64,000 nucleotides of DNA from Climacium dendroides (lineage: Eukaryota > Streptophyta > Bryopsida > Hypnales > Climaciaceae): assembly GCA_950106755.1 (NCBI GenBank), contig OX467091.1:5039538-5103537 (forward strand), read 5' to 3'. Under the pieces are notes generated by a model that saw only the letters and a program-made list of their open reading frames with translations, was not told the DNA's origin and made no database searches. Positions 51,938 through 64,000 of the stretch are shown piece after piece. Position numbers and translations under genes: made by a program. Positions within the stretch are counted from its first letter, which is position 1; the number at the start of each line of letters is the position of its first letter.

Positions 51938-52094
51938 AAGATAAACTATCCCATTTTAAAGCAAATGGAAACAAGTCCATTGAGTGCTAAACTATATTAG
52001 TGGAGTACATTTCAGAACTTGAATGTACTCCACTAATATAATTTAGCCCGCAATGGACTTGCTCCTATTTGGTATAGAATGGGATAGTTTACCT
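51938..52094. repeat. Foldback element with about 70-bp arms, only in unit 2
   Basis: Arms 51938-52012 and 52021-52094 are near reverse complements (both include GTCCATTG and ATTAGTGGAGTACATT), separated by about 8 bases. Unit 1 lacks it at the corresponding point near 47205. Confidence 0.85.
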
Positions 52095-52245
52095 TAGTCA
52101 TTGTGGAAGTTGCATTGCAAGCAAATAGAGTGCTTGAAATTAAAATTCTCAAAGTAGAATGCTTGAAATTTTTATCCTCTAATGCTTGTCATCCCCACAA
52201 AAAAAGTAGAGGTACTAAACTGAAATTTTTTCATTGGTATCTAAA

Positions 52246-52389
52246 CCCTAGAAGGACACAATCCTTGTGACCAAGATAGTCACCAAAATGCTCCAATTAT
52301 TGGACCAATAGGAACATTCCTTATTTTTATTTATAGTGAACAATGAAATCATTTGTCGAACACTTTTGATTCTTAGCGTCCTTTAAAGG
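52246..52389. mobile_element. 144-bp TTAA MITE, copy 4 of 4 (diverged)
   Basis: Ends CCCTAGAAGGACAC and, inverted, CCTTTAAAGGACGC; TTAA at 52390-52393. The interior keeps 'caccaaaat' and 'ccaatagga' in order. Confidence 0.65.
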
Positions 52390-52889
52390 TTAAAGCAAGT
52401 AGTTATCATCATCAATGTCATTAAATTAAAATTAAAACTTTTGAAAAAGAATATTTCATTTGATTTTAATTTTCTATTATCAATTTCTGAAGTCAAATTA
52501 TCAATTTACGTTATCAATTTTGCAATTTCAAATTCAAGTTTTGTACATCATTTGAAAGACAATCTTTCTTTGATAACACATCACCTTAAAGAGAAATTCA
52601 GATAATTGTGTCACTAGAAACTCGTGACTTGTCAAATTTCAAGTGTGGTCCAAAATTTTCAAGATAGTGAAAAAAAGGGTATAATTACATTTCCTACTTT
52701 CAAGTGTAACTCCAAACTATAGTAGCCTTCATAAGGTAATCACACCTAATAGTGAGCCCTTTCTAAAATGACCCTTATAAATTCTTGCATGAAACGTATT
52801 GCCATTTTTCATAGGAGACTAGGGGTGCTTTGGGTATTCCTATTTTCAACGCTTCAAAAATGCATAATCTATTCATATGGTGTCCAAAA

Positions 52890-55440
52890 GCTATATTATA
52901 ACAAAATCTTGAACACTCTATTGACTTGCAACAAAAATAGAAATTTTTAAGAATATAAACAATGCTCAACAACTTACTTGAATGCATTTAAATGAAGTTA
53001 CAACTCTTAATTGTAGTTTATTTTATGATCACAAATGACACTTCTCAAAAAAAGTTATTTTTATACAATTATACAATTATTTTTTTCTTAACCCCTAGAG
53101 GACCATTGCTCCCTCAGGGAATAAAATGGATTTTGAGTAGGTTCCTCCAATCTCAATTTTTGTTATGAATTTTTGAAATTTTTTCTTTAGATAGAAAAAT
53201 ATATTAGCTTTTTGGAAAATAATATAGTTTTTATTTCAATTGGTTCATGGGAACAATGCCACAAGAAGCTCAAAATGAGGGACACCATGTAACAATAAAA
53301 TCCACCAAAAAATTGAATTTTTTTTTCATTGATTATATTTTTGTCTACATAGAAATCTTTGATTTATTCTTACAATTTTTCAAAAAGAAAGGTTCCACAA
53401 GTTTTTGTTTGTTTGCTAGAGCAATCTCACCTATGAAATTAGTGTATTTCAATTCCATTTTAGAAATATTGACAATTTAGATTTTCTTTCTATCTTGTAT
53501 TATGGCCATATTAGTTATATTGAGACTTTTTATAGATTTTGAGATGGAATGGGAGATATTGTAAATTCATTTACAAAAATAATAATTGAAACCAAAAATA
53601 AATAATGCTCAAATAGTGATTCTAAAATGAAATTCTAAAAGTTAGTGTTGTTACCTATTTATAAAAAAATATTAATAAAGAGCTAAAGTGGTTTATCTTT
53701 GAATTGAAAAGAAAAATGAGACTACGAAAAGTCTCAATATAATGAATATGGCCTTCAGTATGTGCTTCTACCTAACAATTTTTTAAGCAATGAAAATCAA
53801 GTGTTTTTTATTCTAATTTTTTTCCTAGATTCTCAACTCAATTTCCTACATATTTGAACCTCAAGACTTTGTAGTGAAAAAAAATTAACTTAAGAAGGTT
53901 CAAAATTGAATAATCTAGGCATGCAAAGTGCAAAAAAAAATAGTTTTCTTCACTTTCAACACACATATCTTGCAATTTGTGAAGTCAAAGTTTCTAAATT
54001 TTCTTCCACACGTTTTCATACTTTTCTAGTGCAAGATCTTATAGTTAGCTATGCAAAAAAAATCAAATTTTTTTGCTTTTTGCAATAGAATTGATAGTTT
54101 TGAGTGTTTTTTGACAAAGAGGAAGGCCATGATCCTTCAAGGATTCAAGAAAGAGACAATTTTATTTTGGAGGTGAGAATTTAGGGCAAACATTCTTCAA
54201 TCTTACAAACAAACATTTAGGAAACATCCAATCTAAATACACCAAATTTGATGGACTTCTTGTAGTTGGGCTTCCAACTTGAGTTGCTTATGGCTTATTC
54301 AAGGACTTGTCTAGAAAATTGACACATTAGAGACATCCTTGAAGTTCAATTGAATTTTGATTTTATGGCCTCCAGTAAGCACATTTATATAATGATCAAA
54401 TGGTGCACATCCTATCATTGTCGATTAATTGAATCCCTATAGCAAAGGATTTTCATCAATTCAAACATTGCATGTTGATTTTTTAGGATATGACTTATGG
54501 ACACTATCACAAACATGCATAAATAGACCAAGTGTTGAGCCCCAAGCATGATTTAACTTATCATAACATAAATAGTTAAATCAAGTGATAAGTTAGATGA
54601 AGTTTAGGTCTTAAATCTTGGTTTTTAGAGGTGGTGTGTTTTTCACTTGTGGGTAGTTAATTATCCAACTTTGAAATGAGAAATAAAGTTAAATATATCT
54701 CATTAGCTTAATTACAATTTTATCAAACAAATATAAACTATATTTCAAATTGACCTTGAAGTGCCTAAATGATGATTGGTATCTTTTGGGTGATTTCAAG
54801 GAGGTTTAAGGGATGGAAAAAAAAATTATCATCCAATTTTGGAGGGATGCATTGGAATGCATTTTTAGTGAACAAAATTGCATATTTCCACATTGTGGAA
54901 TATTTTGACTTGTCTACAAAAGAAGATATTTAATCCATGAGTCATGTGTAGTGTATTTTGACAATTTCAAGCTCCTTGCTCTTAATGTGAATTTGAGCCC
55001 CACTAATGAAATGAAGCTAATATAGTGCAAATTTTCTATTTCAACTTGAAATTTTGAAAAATTCTTAAAATTAGAGTTTTTATTGCAATTTGAACTATGG
55101 ACCTATGACCATGGTTTATTTATTTATTTATTATTATAGAAATATACTATATAAAAGTTTACACCACAATATAAGATTATATACACCCTTGGAGAATTTT
55201 TCAAATTTTCCTAATACATTTTGTATTTGATATGAATTTCTTTCATTTTTCCACTAAAACACATTGTATTAATTTCAAATCTTGATTAAAAAATCTAAAA
55301 GAATTTAGTACATATAGAAAATATGTGTTTTCATTTTTTAAAATAAATATAAAGATGTCAAAATACAAATAGTCATAAAATCGGAACATACAAAGTAGAA
55401 TGATTTTGACTTTATAATCCAAATGATTACAATAATGATA
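52890..55440. other. AT-rich intergenic region
   Basis: Contains the plus-strand partner (53905-54100) of the 6033 repeat and a TTAA-CCCC motif at about 53091. Otherwise only short open frames and A/T runs. Confidence 0.5.
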
Positions 55441-55573
55441 GTCTATGAGCCTACAAGCCTTGACCCTAATTCTAAGTATGTATCTATAACATAAATACCT
55501 ATAACCATAGAAGGTATCTATAATATAGCTTGTTAAGTTTATAAATTCATAAATTCTACACTCACATGTTAGC
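55441..55573. mobile_element. Short relative of the GCATGTGAG MITE
   Basis: It contains the interior units 'cataaatacctataa' and 'gaaggtatctataatata' and ends CTCACATGTTAGC, the reverse of the family terminus. The left end is poorly preserved. Confidence 0.5.
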
Positions 55574-55689
55574 ACTTCTTCCAATGGTTAGAGTCCTATC
55601 TTTTCAGGTACTTGTCAGCCCTTCTAATCCTTAAAGCCCTAAGGCATGATTTCAAGCAAATTTCTACTTTGAAGCAAGACCTTCTTGGT

Positions 55690-56102
55690 GCAATATTTGT
55701 TGAATTCTTATAAATTTTTTACTAGAAGTGTGTTTCACTACTAGCTTGATGCCTAAAAATTTCATACCAATTTAAGTCATGGTTGGAAAGTTATGCCTCA
55801 AAATGACACTTTTTTGAGTTTCATGTGATTTTGGATAATTGTGATAGATAGGCCTAATTGGGCTCAAACTTTTATATATACTCTCAATAAGCTTTGTAAA
55901 ATAATCTTCAAAGTTGAAAGGCATATAATACACAATCTTCATTTACAAGCTTTTGAAATTGAACTTTCCTTCTTTGAAAAATGTTCAAAATTTACAAGTC
56001 CTTTTAGTCACCAATTGAATTTGTCTAAAACTTTTTAAACATCAAGCTAGTAATAAAACACACCTTTGGTAAAAGATTTCACAAGAATTCAACAAATATT
56101 GC
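55690..56102. mobile_element. 413-bp element with about 62-bp terminal inverted repeats
   Basis: 55690-55752 and 56041-56102 are imperfect reverse complements (both contain GCAATATTTGTTGAATTCTT and ACTAGCTTGATG). The interior is non-coding. No clear target-site duplication; MITE-like. Confidence 0.8.
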
Positions 56103-56404
56103 TATAATATATATTACTATAGCCAACCCAAAATTGGAATATACTAATCCCAATGGTGAGATTGCTCCAACAAATGAACTAAATCTTGTGGAACTTTTAT
56201 TTTTGAAATGTGTTTTTCTTTGCATCTTGTACCTCTTCTACTTAATAGTTTTTTAAAGAATGAAAATTAAGTGATCATTAATTTAATTGTTTAGTATAAA
56301 AAATTAAGTTAAGAAGATTCAAAGTCAAATAATCTAACTACAAAAAGAATTTAAAAAAAATACTATTTTCTTCACTTTAATCACAAATATCTTGCAAGGC
56401 TATG

Positions 56405-56785
56405 GATCCTTTAGGGGTTATAGGACATAACAAACATAACCCCAATCAATGTATGGCTTCTCAAAAGGTACTCTATAAATAAAATTTAAATAAAAAAATT
56501 TATGTGATTTTTTCTCCAAGATCTAATGTATTTATCCTAGAACCTTTGTCACTAGCTAGAAAATCAAGATTTGTAATGAATACCTATGTACAAAATCTTG
56601 AATAGAGAAATCTTAATCACTCATTTTCAAAATTAGATTTCTGATGCTAATATTAAACTTCAAAAAGAATTTTTCAAAATTATAAACCACTGAAAATAAT
56701 ATATTGATAAGGCTGTATTTAATTTCAAAGCATTGTGAACAATAGAATTTGGCACCCCATGCATTGAGGGGGATAAGTTATATGA
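56405..56785 (+). mobile_element. Third copy of the 16025 TTAA element family
   Basis: The interior follows 16310-16661 in order (shared 'tgtgattttttctccaaga', 'aaaatcaagattt'). It ends GCATTGAGGGGGATAA, a decayed version of GCATTTAAGGGTTAA. Confidence 0.65.
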
Positions 56786-58071
56786 CCTCTTTTCATATTG
56801 AAGTGACATATGCATTTGAAACCTAATCCTAATAAGCAACCAATTCCAATAGATTGATTAGTTGTTGTTGGATTTCTTTTTCATTTTTTATGAAGTGCCA
56901 AAGTGGCAATATAAAATGTTATATGGGTGCTCCAAATTTCAACATTCACCCACATATTAGATTATTGGATAGAATATATTGCACTAGCACATATCACATA
57001 TCCATAATCCTATTTTCATCCACAATTTAGTGATGATTTCATCCATGTGTGTGTACATATATAAATATGAAGTTTTCAGCCTTTTTTTCTTTTTTTCCTT
57101 CCTAATACAATCTAGCACTATTTTGCCAAAGAAAAAAAACCTTGGTTTGTTGCAAGGCTAGCTTACTTGAATTTTTTTTATTGCAATTCCAGTGAAAAGA
57201 ATGAAGGAGCCTCAATGTGGCTGCTCCTTTGATCTACATCAAAATGTAAGACGCTAAACCCATCCTACAAAGTGGGCCTTGTAAGGTGAACTTTGTATTC
57301 AGTGTGGTAATTGTAAAAAAAAAGCCCCTAATTCGGTGCCATGTTAATTTTCCGTTCTTCACCATTTCTAGCAAATCAAGGCCTCTCATTGCAAGCATGA
57401 ATTCAAATTTTCAAAATCTTATCGTATGTGACTAATTAAAAATTCCTCTATTTTCTCCAGAGGTGAATTCACCCTACAAGTCTACTTCATAGGACAATAG
57501 CCTTATAACTCTTACCATCAGAACTGGTTGCTCCTATCTAATGTAGAAAGGAAGTTAACCCTAGAAAGGCTTAAAAGCCCTTTGCAACCATATAGTATAT
57601 TATGAATATGGTGGTATTTGACGGAAAAAACATTCACCAAATATTGTTCAATTCATAATAAATTAATGATCATAATAGTATGTAAATAACAATGTATCAC
57701 AATTCATGTAGTAAACCACCATTGAAGAATTATAAGGTTAAATATGGGTCGTATAGAGGGACCCCAAGGGCCTCTCAAGGTTTAGGATAACCTCGTCCAC
57801 ACCAAGAAGGGAGCAGTTGGCTAGATGCTGAGATTCAACCATCAATGACCACTCAATGATAGATTGCTTGCCATGTCAGTCTTGTGATCAAGTCACCTTG
57901 AATAAATTGTGGAAATCTCAAATCTCAAAAGACAAGTGGGTGTTTGTCGTCATGCTTTTATTTCATTGTTTCGCAATGAGAGGTAGGGGTTCCTTTTGCA
58001 TCCTCGGTGGCTCTTCAACCAATCTTTGAATTTACGGAAAAGTTATTTCTTGGCATATAGCAAAGCATAAC

Positions 58072-58269
58072 TTAACACTTTTGTAGCATGGGGAGGACCA
58101 TTGCCCAGTGCTCTAGCACACCCTTCGCGTCCTCAACAATTTGTGGTGGGCCCTCGACAAAATGGATGCACCCTTGTTGCTCGAGCAACAAAAACAAGTG
58201 TTGTGGGCTCCTCAAAAAGAAGTCCGGACACTCAACAATTAAGGGCATTTTCAATTGTTGCACAAGCAC
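58072..58269 (-). pseudogene. Exon-like open frame in a GC-rich patch, unknown
   Basis: A 65-codon minus-strand frame (includes LLLEQQGCIHFVEGPPQIVE) inside a GC-richer patch at 58.08-58.46 kb. Residue composition looks protein-like, but an overlapping plus-strand frame also exists and no family is recognised. Possibly a decayed gene fragment. Confidence 0.25.
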
Positions 58270-58549
58270 GAATTCTAGAGGATCTAATCTAAAACAACTT
58301 GTTTTGTGCCAAATTTTTTTGAAAGAAACGAAGGCACTCCCTAGTTCTCTTCTATGAAGTCAAGCAGCAAAAACCATGTGGCAACGTGAAACAAATGAAA
58401 CAGTGTTGTAGCGGGCCTCACAGTGTGTGATGGTGGAATTCTTGGAGGGACAACGTAACCGGGACTCTTGATGGACCTTACACAATTCCTATCATAGTGT
58501 ATTCCTAATGTACTAGGGTGTGGGTGTTCTTGTACAATGTTATGATAGA

Positions 58550-58860
58550 CACTTCAAAAGTGCATAAAATCCTCATCAAGTAACTGCACTTAATTGTAAC
58601 TCCATTTTAAAACCAACCTCTTCACATTCTTACCTAAAATGTATTGTCTCTATTCACATGAACTTAGAGTTGCTTTTGGATGATCTATTTTTATAGCTTT
58701 GAAAATTCAAAGTCTATTCTTATTTTATATTATAAATGTATTTGAAGAGAATCTAAAATCTTATTGGCTTCCGATAAGATTCAACAAAATATTAGGCAAT
58801 TTAATAAAGGAACATTGTTGAATTGATTATTTGGATGCAATTAGGTGTAGTTAATCTAGT
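58550..58860 (+). repeat. Diverged copy of the duplication-unit boundary repeat
   Basis: It resembles 47210-47400 and 52720-52890, then 41650-41760 ('cttattggcttc', 'gtgtagtta'). So the sequence at the unit junctions is itself a dispersed repeat. Confidence 0.55.
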
Positions 58861-59389
58861 CCCTAGTCTTAAACTATTTCATGGATTTCAACTAAAGAAC
58901 ATGAAATATACTCGACCGTTGATGGTAATGTTCAAAATACAAGTTGTTTGACAATATTTTATGAACACTTCAATGTAAAAGAATTTTAAGGTAGTAGTGA
59001 GCATTATATTTCATGACAAAAATGTTTAAAAGAACACCATTTTATAAAGTTTTTGTATTGTAACATGTATGTGTTGCTCATTTTTAAACTTGCACAAACA
59101 AATGGTGCAACAATATAGTACCATAAGTATATTGCATGGAGAGAGTATGGATAGATATCTAGATTAGATATTTTTAGAGCATATATAAAATAGTAAAGAA
59201 CAAATGAAACCAAATGGTCAAAAAATAGGTAGAGTGGGCAACTTCAAACAATAAGGATCAATAGAAAGGTGACTTTTAAGCACCAACGATGCAAGTGTGT
59301 GAGCGTGGAAATGTGAGCATGTGAGCCTTGAATATTAATTAAATCAATTAGAAAATATTTAAGAACATTATAAGATTTTGATAGAAAAT

Positions 59390-60075
59390 GAACTTTAATC
59401 CTTTAGCTTTCCAACATTCAATTTTTAGACAACGAACAAATTAATATTCTTGTTTCTTTCTCATTATTGTTTTGATGAAAGTCATCTTAATTTTTGGAGA
59501 TACTTTTTCAAGTTGTTATCCTATCTAATGGTTGAATTTGGTGTTACTAGTGGAAATAATATTGACAAACATCATGGTATATTTGGTGTATTCTTTAAAC
59601 TCAAAATTGCAAATCTTAATTTTTCTTAAATTGCAAATATAAAAATATGTTAACGAATTGACTAAAACAAAATTGCATTTAGTCTAGTTCAAAAGTGGAT
59701 TTGCAAAAATGAGGTCATAGATTTAAAGAATTCAAAAGGTCATTATTTATAATCTGATGTCTAAGACTATACTTAAAAACTCACTTAAAACTCCCCTTTC
59801 TCTTGTATTGATTTCAAATTGTACTAAAAAATGATACTCTGTAATATTTTGTTTTCAATCAAATTTTGAAGGAATTTTTAAATATTTTTTTTCAAAATTT
59901 ATTAAAAAATATTAGTGATAGCATTAGTGAATCTAACTATTTGGATGGAACCTAAACTCAAAATCTACAACTTTTATTTGTGTATCAATTTCAAAATATT
60001 CTTCCAAATAGTACTTATTCATGATTCTTCTTCTCAAGTCATCAGTTCTAGAGAACACTTTGTACCTTTAGGGGT
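59390..60075 (+). repeat. Second copy of the 7270 repeat
   Basis: Ordered match to 7270-7930 with many substitutions; it ends at 'ctttaggggttaa' near 60066-60078. Confidence 0.55.
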
Positions 60076-61305
60076 TAAATTGAGGAACATAACTCTCAAA
60101 TTTTAACTTTTAAATCCTCTCTAAAATTTATATACAAATGAAAGAAAAGAAAATATTGTGGAACTTGGATTCTAATAAATAGACTTGTAATTATATCAAT
60201 TTATTGTTTTCTTAAATTTCTTTTCAAATTGATTCATTTTATTAAGTTTCATTTTATTGTTTGAAATGAAGTTTCAATGAAAATATTATGAAAGTTATAT
60301 CTAAGTTTCATTAAGGCAAATTTACTTTCTTGATGTGACAATAAATGGGGGTTAATGAGTCCTAATCATTTATAACCTTAAATTCTACAAATCTCCAATA
60401 TAAGTAATAATTTTTTTTAATAATTTCTAAATTTCTAATGCAATATTTGAGCTGCCCATAGCTTACCAAAGGTGGTGGCCATGAAGTAAATGGTTGTATT
60501 TGTCTTCTAGCTTGGACTTTCATTCCCCTTGTTCCTTCCATCCTCCTCCTCATTCCCTTTGTCTTCTTCCAAAGGTCCAACCCCAAAACTTGTTCTTATT
60601 AGTTTGACCCTGTCCAACTTCACCACTAATTAGATTGGACTTCTATGACCTGCCCCTCCATTCTAGGATAAATCATTCCTAGGTAGACAATGTGAATTTC
60701 TAAGTTTGTCCATGACCTACGGGCAAGGGATGGATGGTCTTTAATAAGGTTATTAAAGACATGAAAATAGTACAAAAATAGACAAAATATTTTAAAAAAT
60801 ATATCTCAACGGCGGTAAATGACAACATATAAATAGCGAATGACAATAGGTAAGTTTGGAATGAAAATAAGTGGAAGGTAGAAGACAATAGGAAGAAGGC
60901 GGATACCTTTTGGAGGCAAGTGAGTGAAAGTAGAACAATTCTTTATCCAAATAAAGGTTAAACTCAAAATCTCATTGTCATTGAACACTCTAGTGGTTAC
61001 AATAATGTGCAACAAATTTGGACACAACAATCTATCAGCCTAGCCTATTTTAATTATAAATTAGCCATATAATCTTTGAAGAGAACCCACTAAAATGTTT
61101 ATGGTGGGTTGATAGAATACCATGTTGTAAAACCTTATCAATAGCTCAATTAGAATTCTTATGGTCACAACAATATGACTTCCAACATCAAAATTCTAAA
61201 CTTGTGTACAAAAGCTTGAGTTTCAAATTGTTTCTTGTATTAAATATAAAGTCAACAACTTGTGAGAAATTATGTTGATAGTTACCAACACAACAAAATC
61301 AATAA
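60076..61305. other. AT-rich region without recognised features
   Basis: Short open frames on both strands only; a slightly GC-richer patch at 60.45-60.72 kb has no recognisable protein. Confidence 0.5.
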
Positions 61306-61308
61306 AAA

Positions 61309-61445
61309 CACTACAAAAATGAGTGTATAAATGACTTGTCCACAACAATTATAGTATTCATTTCTTGTCCACAATGACTACAAAACAATCATTTTGCAAT
61401 CATTGTTGTGTTACAATCATTGTGGACACTTGTTTTTTTGTAGTG
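61309..61445. mobile_element. 137-bp CACTA-type MITE with 3-bp target duplication
   Basis: Starts CACTACAAAAA and ends TTTTTTTGTAGTG. AAA is present on both sides (61306-61308 and 61446-61448), the 3-bp duplication expected of CACTA (CMC/EnSpm) elements. Inside, TTGTCCACAA-type subterminal repeats occur in both orientations, so the whole element folds back. No transposase. Confidence 0.88.
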
Positions 61446-61448
61446 AAA

Positions 61449-63035
61449 TGACACAAAACTGGATTCTTTTGCATACTAATTTGCTATTGCTATCTCTATT
61501 CTCCAAGGACACAAGTTGTGGGCATGTATACATTGAAGGGGATATTTTTCAACCTAATCAAATGTTTAGATCTTGTCCACAAACAATGAGGACAATGAGG
61601 AAATAATGTGTACTAGTAGAAGGGTGACTTTTAGGCTCAATTGATACACACAACTAAATTGAAGGGCTATTACAAATTTTGTTAGTGTTCTCAATCAACA
61701 CACATAATTAAATCTACACTTTGCTTCATTGGAATACTTCTTTACATGAATTTTAGGTCCTCTCAATGATTTTTAATTTTAACAAGTTAGATCAAGAATG
61801 TACTCATTGATAAATATTGACACAATAAGTGAATATGTTATATACACATCAATACAATACAAAGATATGTATAATAAAATATATTCAATTGAATTACATG
61901 AGAATTGAGACTTACATTGCATAGTTTGTTCATATAACATAGTATACAATTCTAATACAAATTAATTACACCTACTTGTGTTGTGAGCCTTTTAAGCCAT
62001 GATTGCTATGAATGACTTTATTGGATCTAAGGTGTTATACCTCCAAAATGATAGGATCCAAATTCATAAGTGAATCATTTTGTTCTTAATTTATAAATAA
62101 TGTTTATTTATATCTAATTGTATATGTATTTTGAGTTGGAAATGCCTTGCTTTCTTTAAAGGTGGATTAGTTTCTACTTTTATCAAATTGAAAATGTGGA
62201 TTTATATTAAATTTAAATCCTAAATTGGTTCCAAATATATCAAAATGTGACCCAATTCCTTTAAGCTTAATAAATCTAGAAAATTCTATAGATTTTGTCT
62301 AAAGTCAAGCAAAAAAGTTGCATATGTTTGTATATCTATATGTGCTACAAAGACAATTTGGCAAAGAAAATGGACACAAGCATGATTGTATGTATGTTCT
62401 CTAAAATTTATCTAAATTTAAGCAATTAAGCTAAGTATGTCTGTGGATGAATGTAAAACATGGATTTTTTATTTTTTTATTTTTTGTTTTGGTGCACTAA
62501 GAGGGCTAATTGGAGGTTTTCAAAAATCATAGACAAATATTGAAAATGAATCTTGTTGTAACATTAATTGTAGGTGTTTCTAGAATGACAACATTGTTAT
62601 ATCATGACCAAAAATTTCATTATTTGGTGATTTTATTCTCTGGTGTTAAATTCTCAAAAGACATTGCATATCTTATATAGTCGGACATCCAAAATTTAAT
62701 AAAAAACAGAGTTTGGGATAATTCTAAAAATTCCTTTAATTTATAAATTAGACTATAATATATTGATAATTTAATTATAACTTTATCTATTTTTAATAAC
62801 TTTTTGACATATGGGATTATTTCTTGATTGTTATTAATAGTGAGGTTTTTTAGGTGTTAATCTTTTGAAATTTGAAATCATATGTGAGAAAATTTTACAA
62901 TCAAAGTTTGGATAGAATTTAGTAGATCTAAAGTTAAAATGAAAGTTTTTAAATTTAAAATCTTTATAATAAAATGACTTATTCTCGCTAAAAGTTTAAT
63001 CTTATAGTTGATGTATAGTTGATAGATACACATGG
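61449..63035. other. AT-rich region without recognised features
   Basis: No exon-like segment or clear repeat family noticed; only short open frames. Confidence 0.5.
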
Positions 63036-63068
63036 TTTGTATTATTATTTGTTGTGCCAATGCTTATA

Positions 63069-63354
63069 TACATTAGAAGACATTTCAGGCCTCTATAGGG
63101 CCGTTTTAGGCCTATTCCCTTGTTGTTCCCCCTGCAATGAGGGAACGGCCAACTGTCAGGGAAAAAAATTAAAAAATAAAGTTTAGTTCTTAGAATGCCA
63201 AAAAAGTTAAAATTTTAAAAAAAAATCAAAAAATGACGTGGCAGGGTCTCGACTACATCAGCTTGTTGCGTTGTCACTGCTGCAATGCACTGCAGGGAGT
63301 TCCCTACCATAATAACTCGCGGCCCTATAGAGGCCTGAAATGTCTTCTAATGTA
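63069..63354. mobile_element. 286-bp MITE with 35-bp perfect terminal inverted repeats
   Basis: 63069-63103 and 63320-63354 are exact reverse complements (TACATTAGAAGACATTTCAG at the outer end). The interior is GC-richer than the flank and non-coding. An approximately 30-bp direct repeat flanks it (63041-63070 and 63361-63390, sharing TTGTGCCAATGCTTATATA). Confidence 0.9.
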
Positions 63355-63390
63355 TGTGTTTTATTATTATGTTGTGCCAATGCTTATATA

Positions 63391-64000
63391 CAGTATATGA
63401 TGAATAATATAAGATAATAAAAAAATTAAAATTAAATGTAATAATTTATTAATCATTACTAAAAATATCTATCATACTGAAAAATGAAAAATGATCTATT
63501 TATATTAATGATTAAATTAATAATTAATTGATCATTTATAGATGATTAATGAATGATTATTAATAAATTAATAATCATTACTAATCCCTAAAGTCCATAG
63601 GTTAAGGTTTTTTTATTTTCAAAGATTCATCATAATATAGGTTTTAATAGATAAATTTAATAACAAAGTTTGAATAAAATTTATCTAAATTACAAATTAC
63701 ATCAAAATAGTTAGATATGCCTAAAGTATTGCATTCAATGATTTTATATCATGCAAATATACTAATACTATTGAATATTCAAAAATATTTTACACACAAA
63801 GTTTGAGCATTTTTGAATTATTATTTTTGTATCGAGATTAAAATATAAAACTCAAACTAGGTATGGTAGATAAAATATTTTAATTCAATAATTCATAGAA
63901 TATTTATTAATCAAAATTTTCAAATGAATGTTCAAAATATTATGGTGAAAATTTTAGATATATATCATATTTTATATAAAAATTGAATGGATGGAATAAT
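63391..64000. other. Extremely AT-rich tail
   Basis: Runs of 'attaataatcattac' and related units around 63440-63590 form local direct and inverted repeats. No gene seen. Confidence 0.5.

Larger units (their letters stand above)
47206..52720 (+). repeat. Segmental duplication, unit 2
   Basis: Direct repeat of unit 1 lying immediately downstream; the stretch 51141-51920 is nearly identical to 46424-47205. Its start (47210-47400) is repeated again at 52720-52890 and, more diverged, at 58550-58700, so the breakpoint sequence itself is repetitive. It carries a G-run at about 50100. Confidence 0.85.

Noticed and set aside
1..64000. tRNA, rRNA, CRISPR or bacterial-type operon features.
   Set aside because: No tRNA-like TTCRA box pairing, no rRNA similarity and no regularly spaced direct repeats were noticed; the gene structures are eukaryotic.

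Overview
The window looks like nuclear DNA of a land plant, probably a seed-free lineage. Three multi-exon genes with GT-AG introns of about 70 to 640 bp sit in a very AT-rich background. That background is packed with short, non-coding, transposon-derived repeats. One gene is a MOK-type kinase, a family otherwise associated with cilia and flagella, which fits an organism with motile sperm (inference; the species cannot be read from the sequence). No rRNA, tRNA or CRISPR was recognised.

Genes. (1) Positions 31-2808, minus strand: 5' part of a D-isomer-specific 2-hydroxyacid dehydrogenase, six exons, running off the left edge. (2) 9021-14622, plus strand: complete RBM25-type splicing factor (RRM, Arg/Glu/Asp-rich tracts, C-terminal PWI), nine exons, about 924 residues, with a duplicated leader at 8677-9007. 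(3) 21651-25637, minus strand: MOK-family protein kinase, eleven exons with consistent reading phase. It lacks only its first few codons and is easily missed because each exon is short. The three genes have no obvious functional link.

Intergenic DNA. The regions 2.8-8.3, 14.6-21.6 and 25.8-64.0 kb hold degraded dispersed repeats, many found in two to four copies within the window. The best-defined are TTAA-flanked elements with CCC...GGG ends (piggyBac-like in form, none coding). They include a 970-bp element in two copies, each with a related empty site elsewhere in the window. Others are a 137-bp CACTA-ended MITE at 61309, a MITE with 35-bp perfect terminal repeats at 63069, a GCATGTGAGCC-ended MITE family, and several long foldbacks (3985, 7992, 33824, 51938, 55690).

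From about 40.5 to 52.9 kb there is a tandem segmental duplication of roughly 5.5-6.7 kb units. The copies differ by discrete insertions and deletions. I see no convincing new multi-gene system; the unusual content is the hidden MOK gene and the transposon archaeology.
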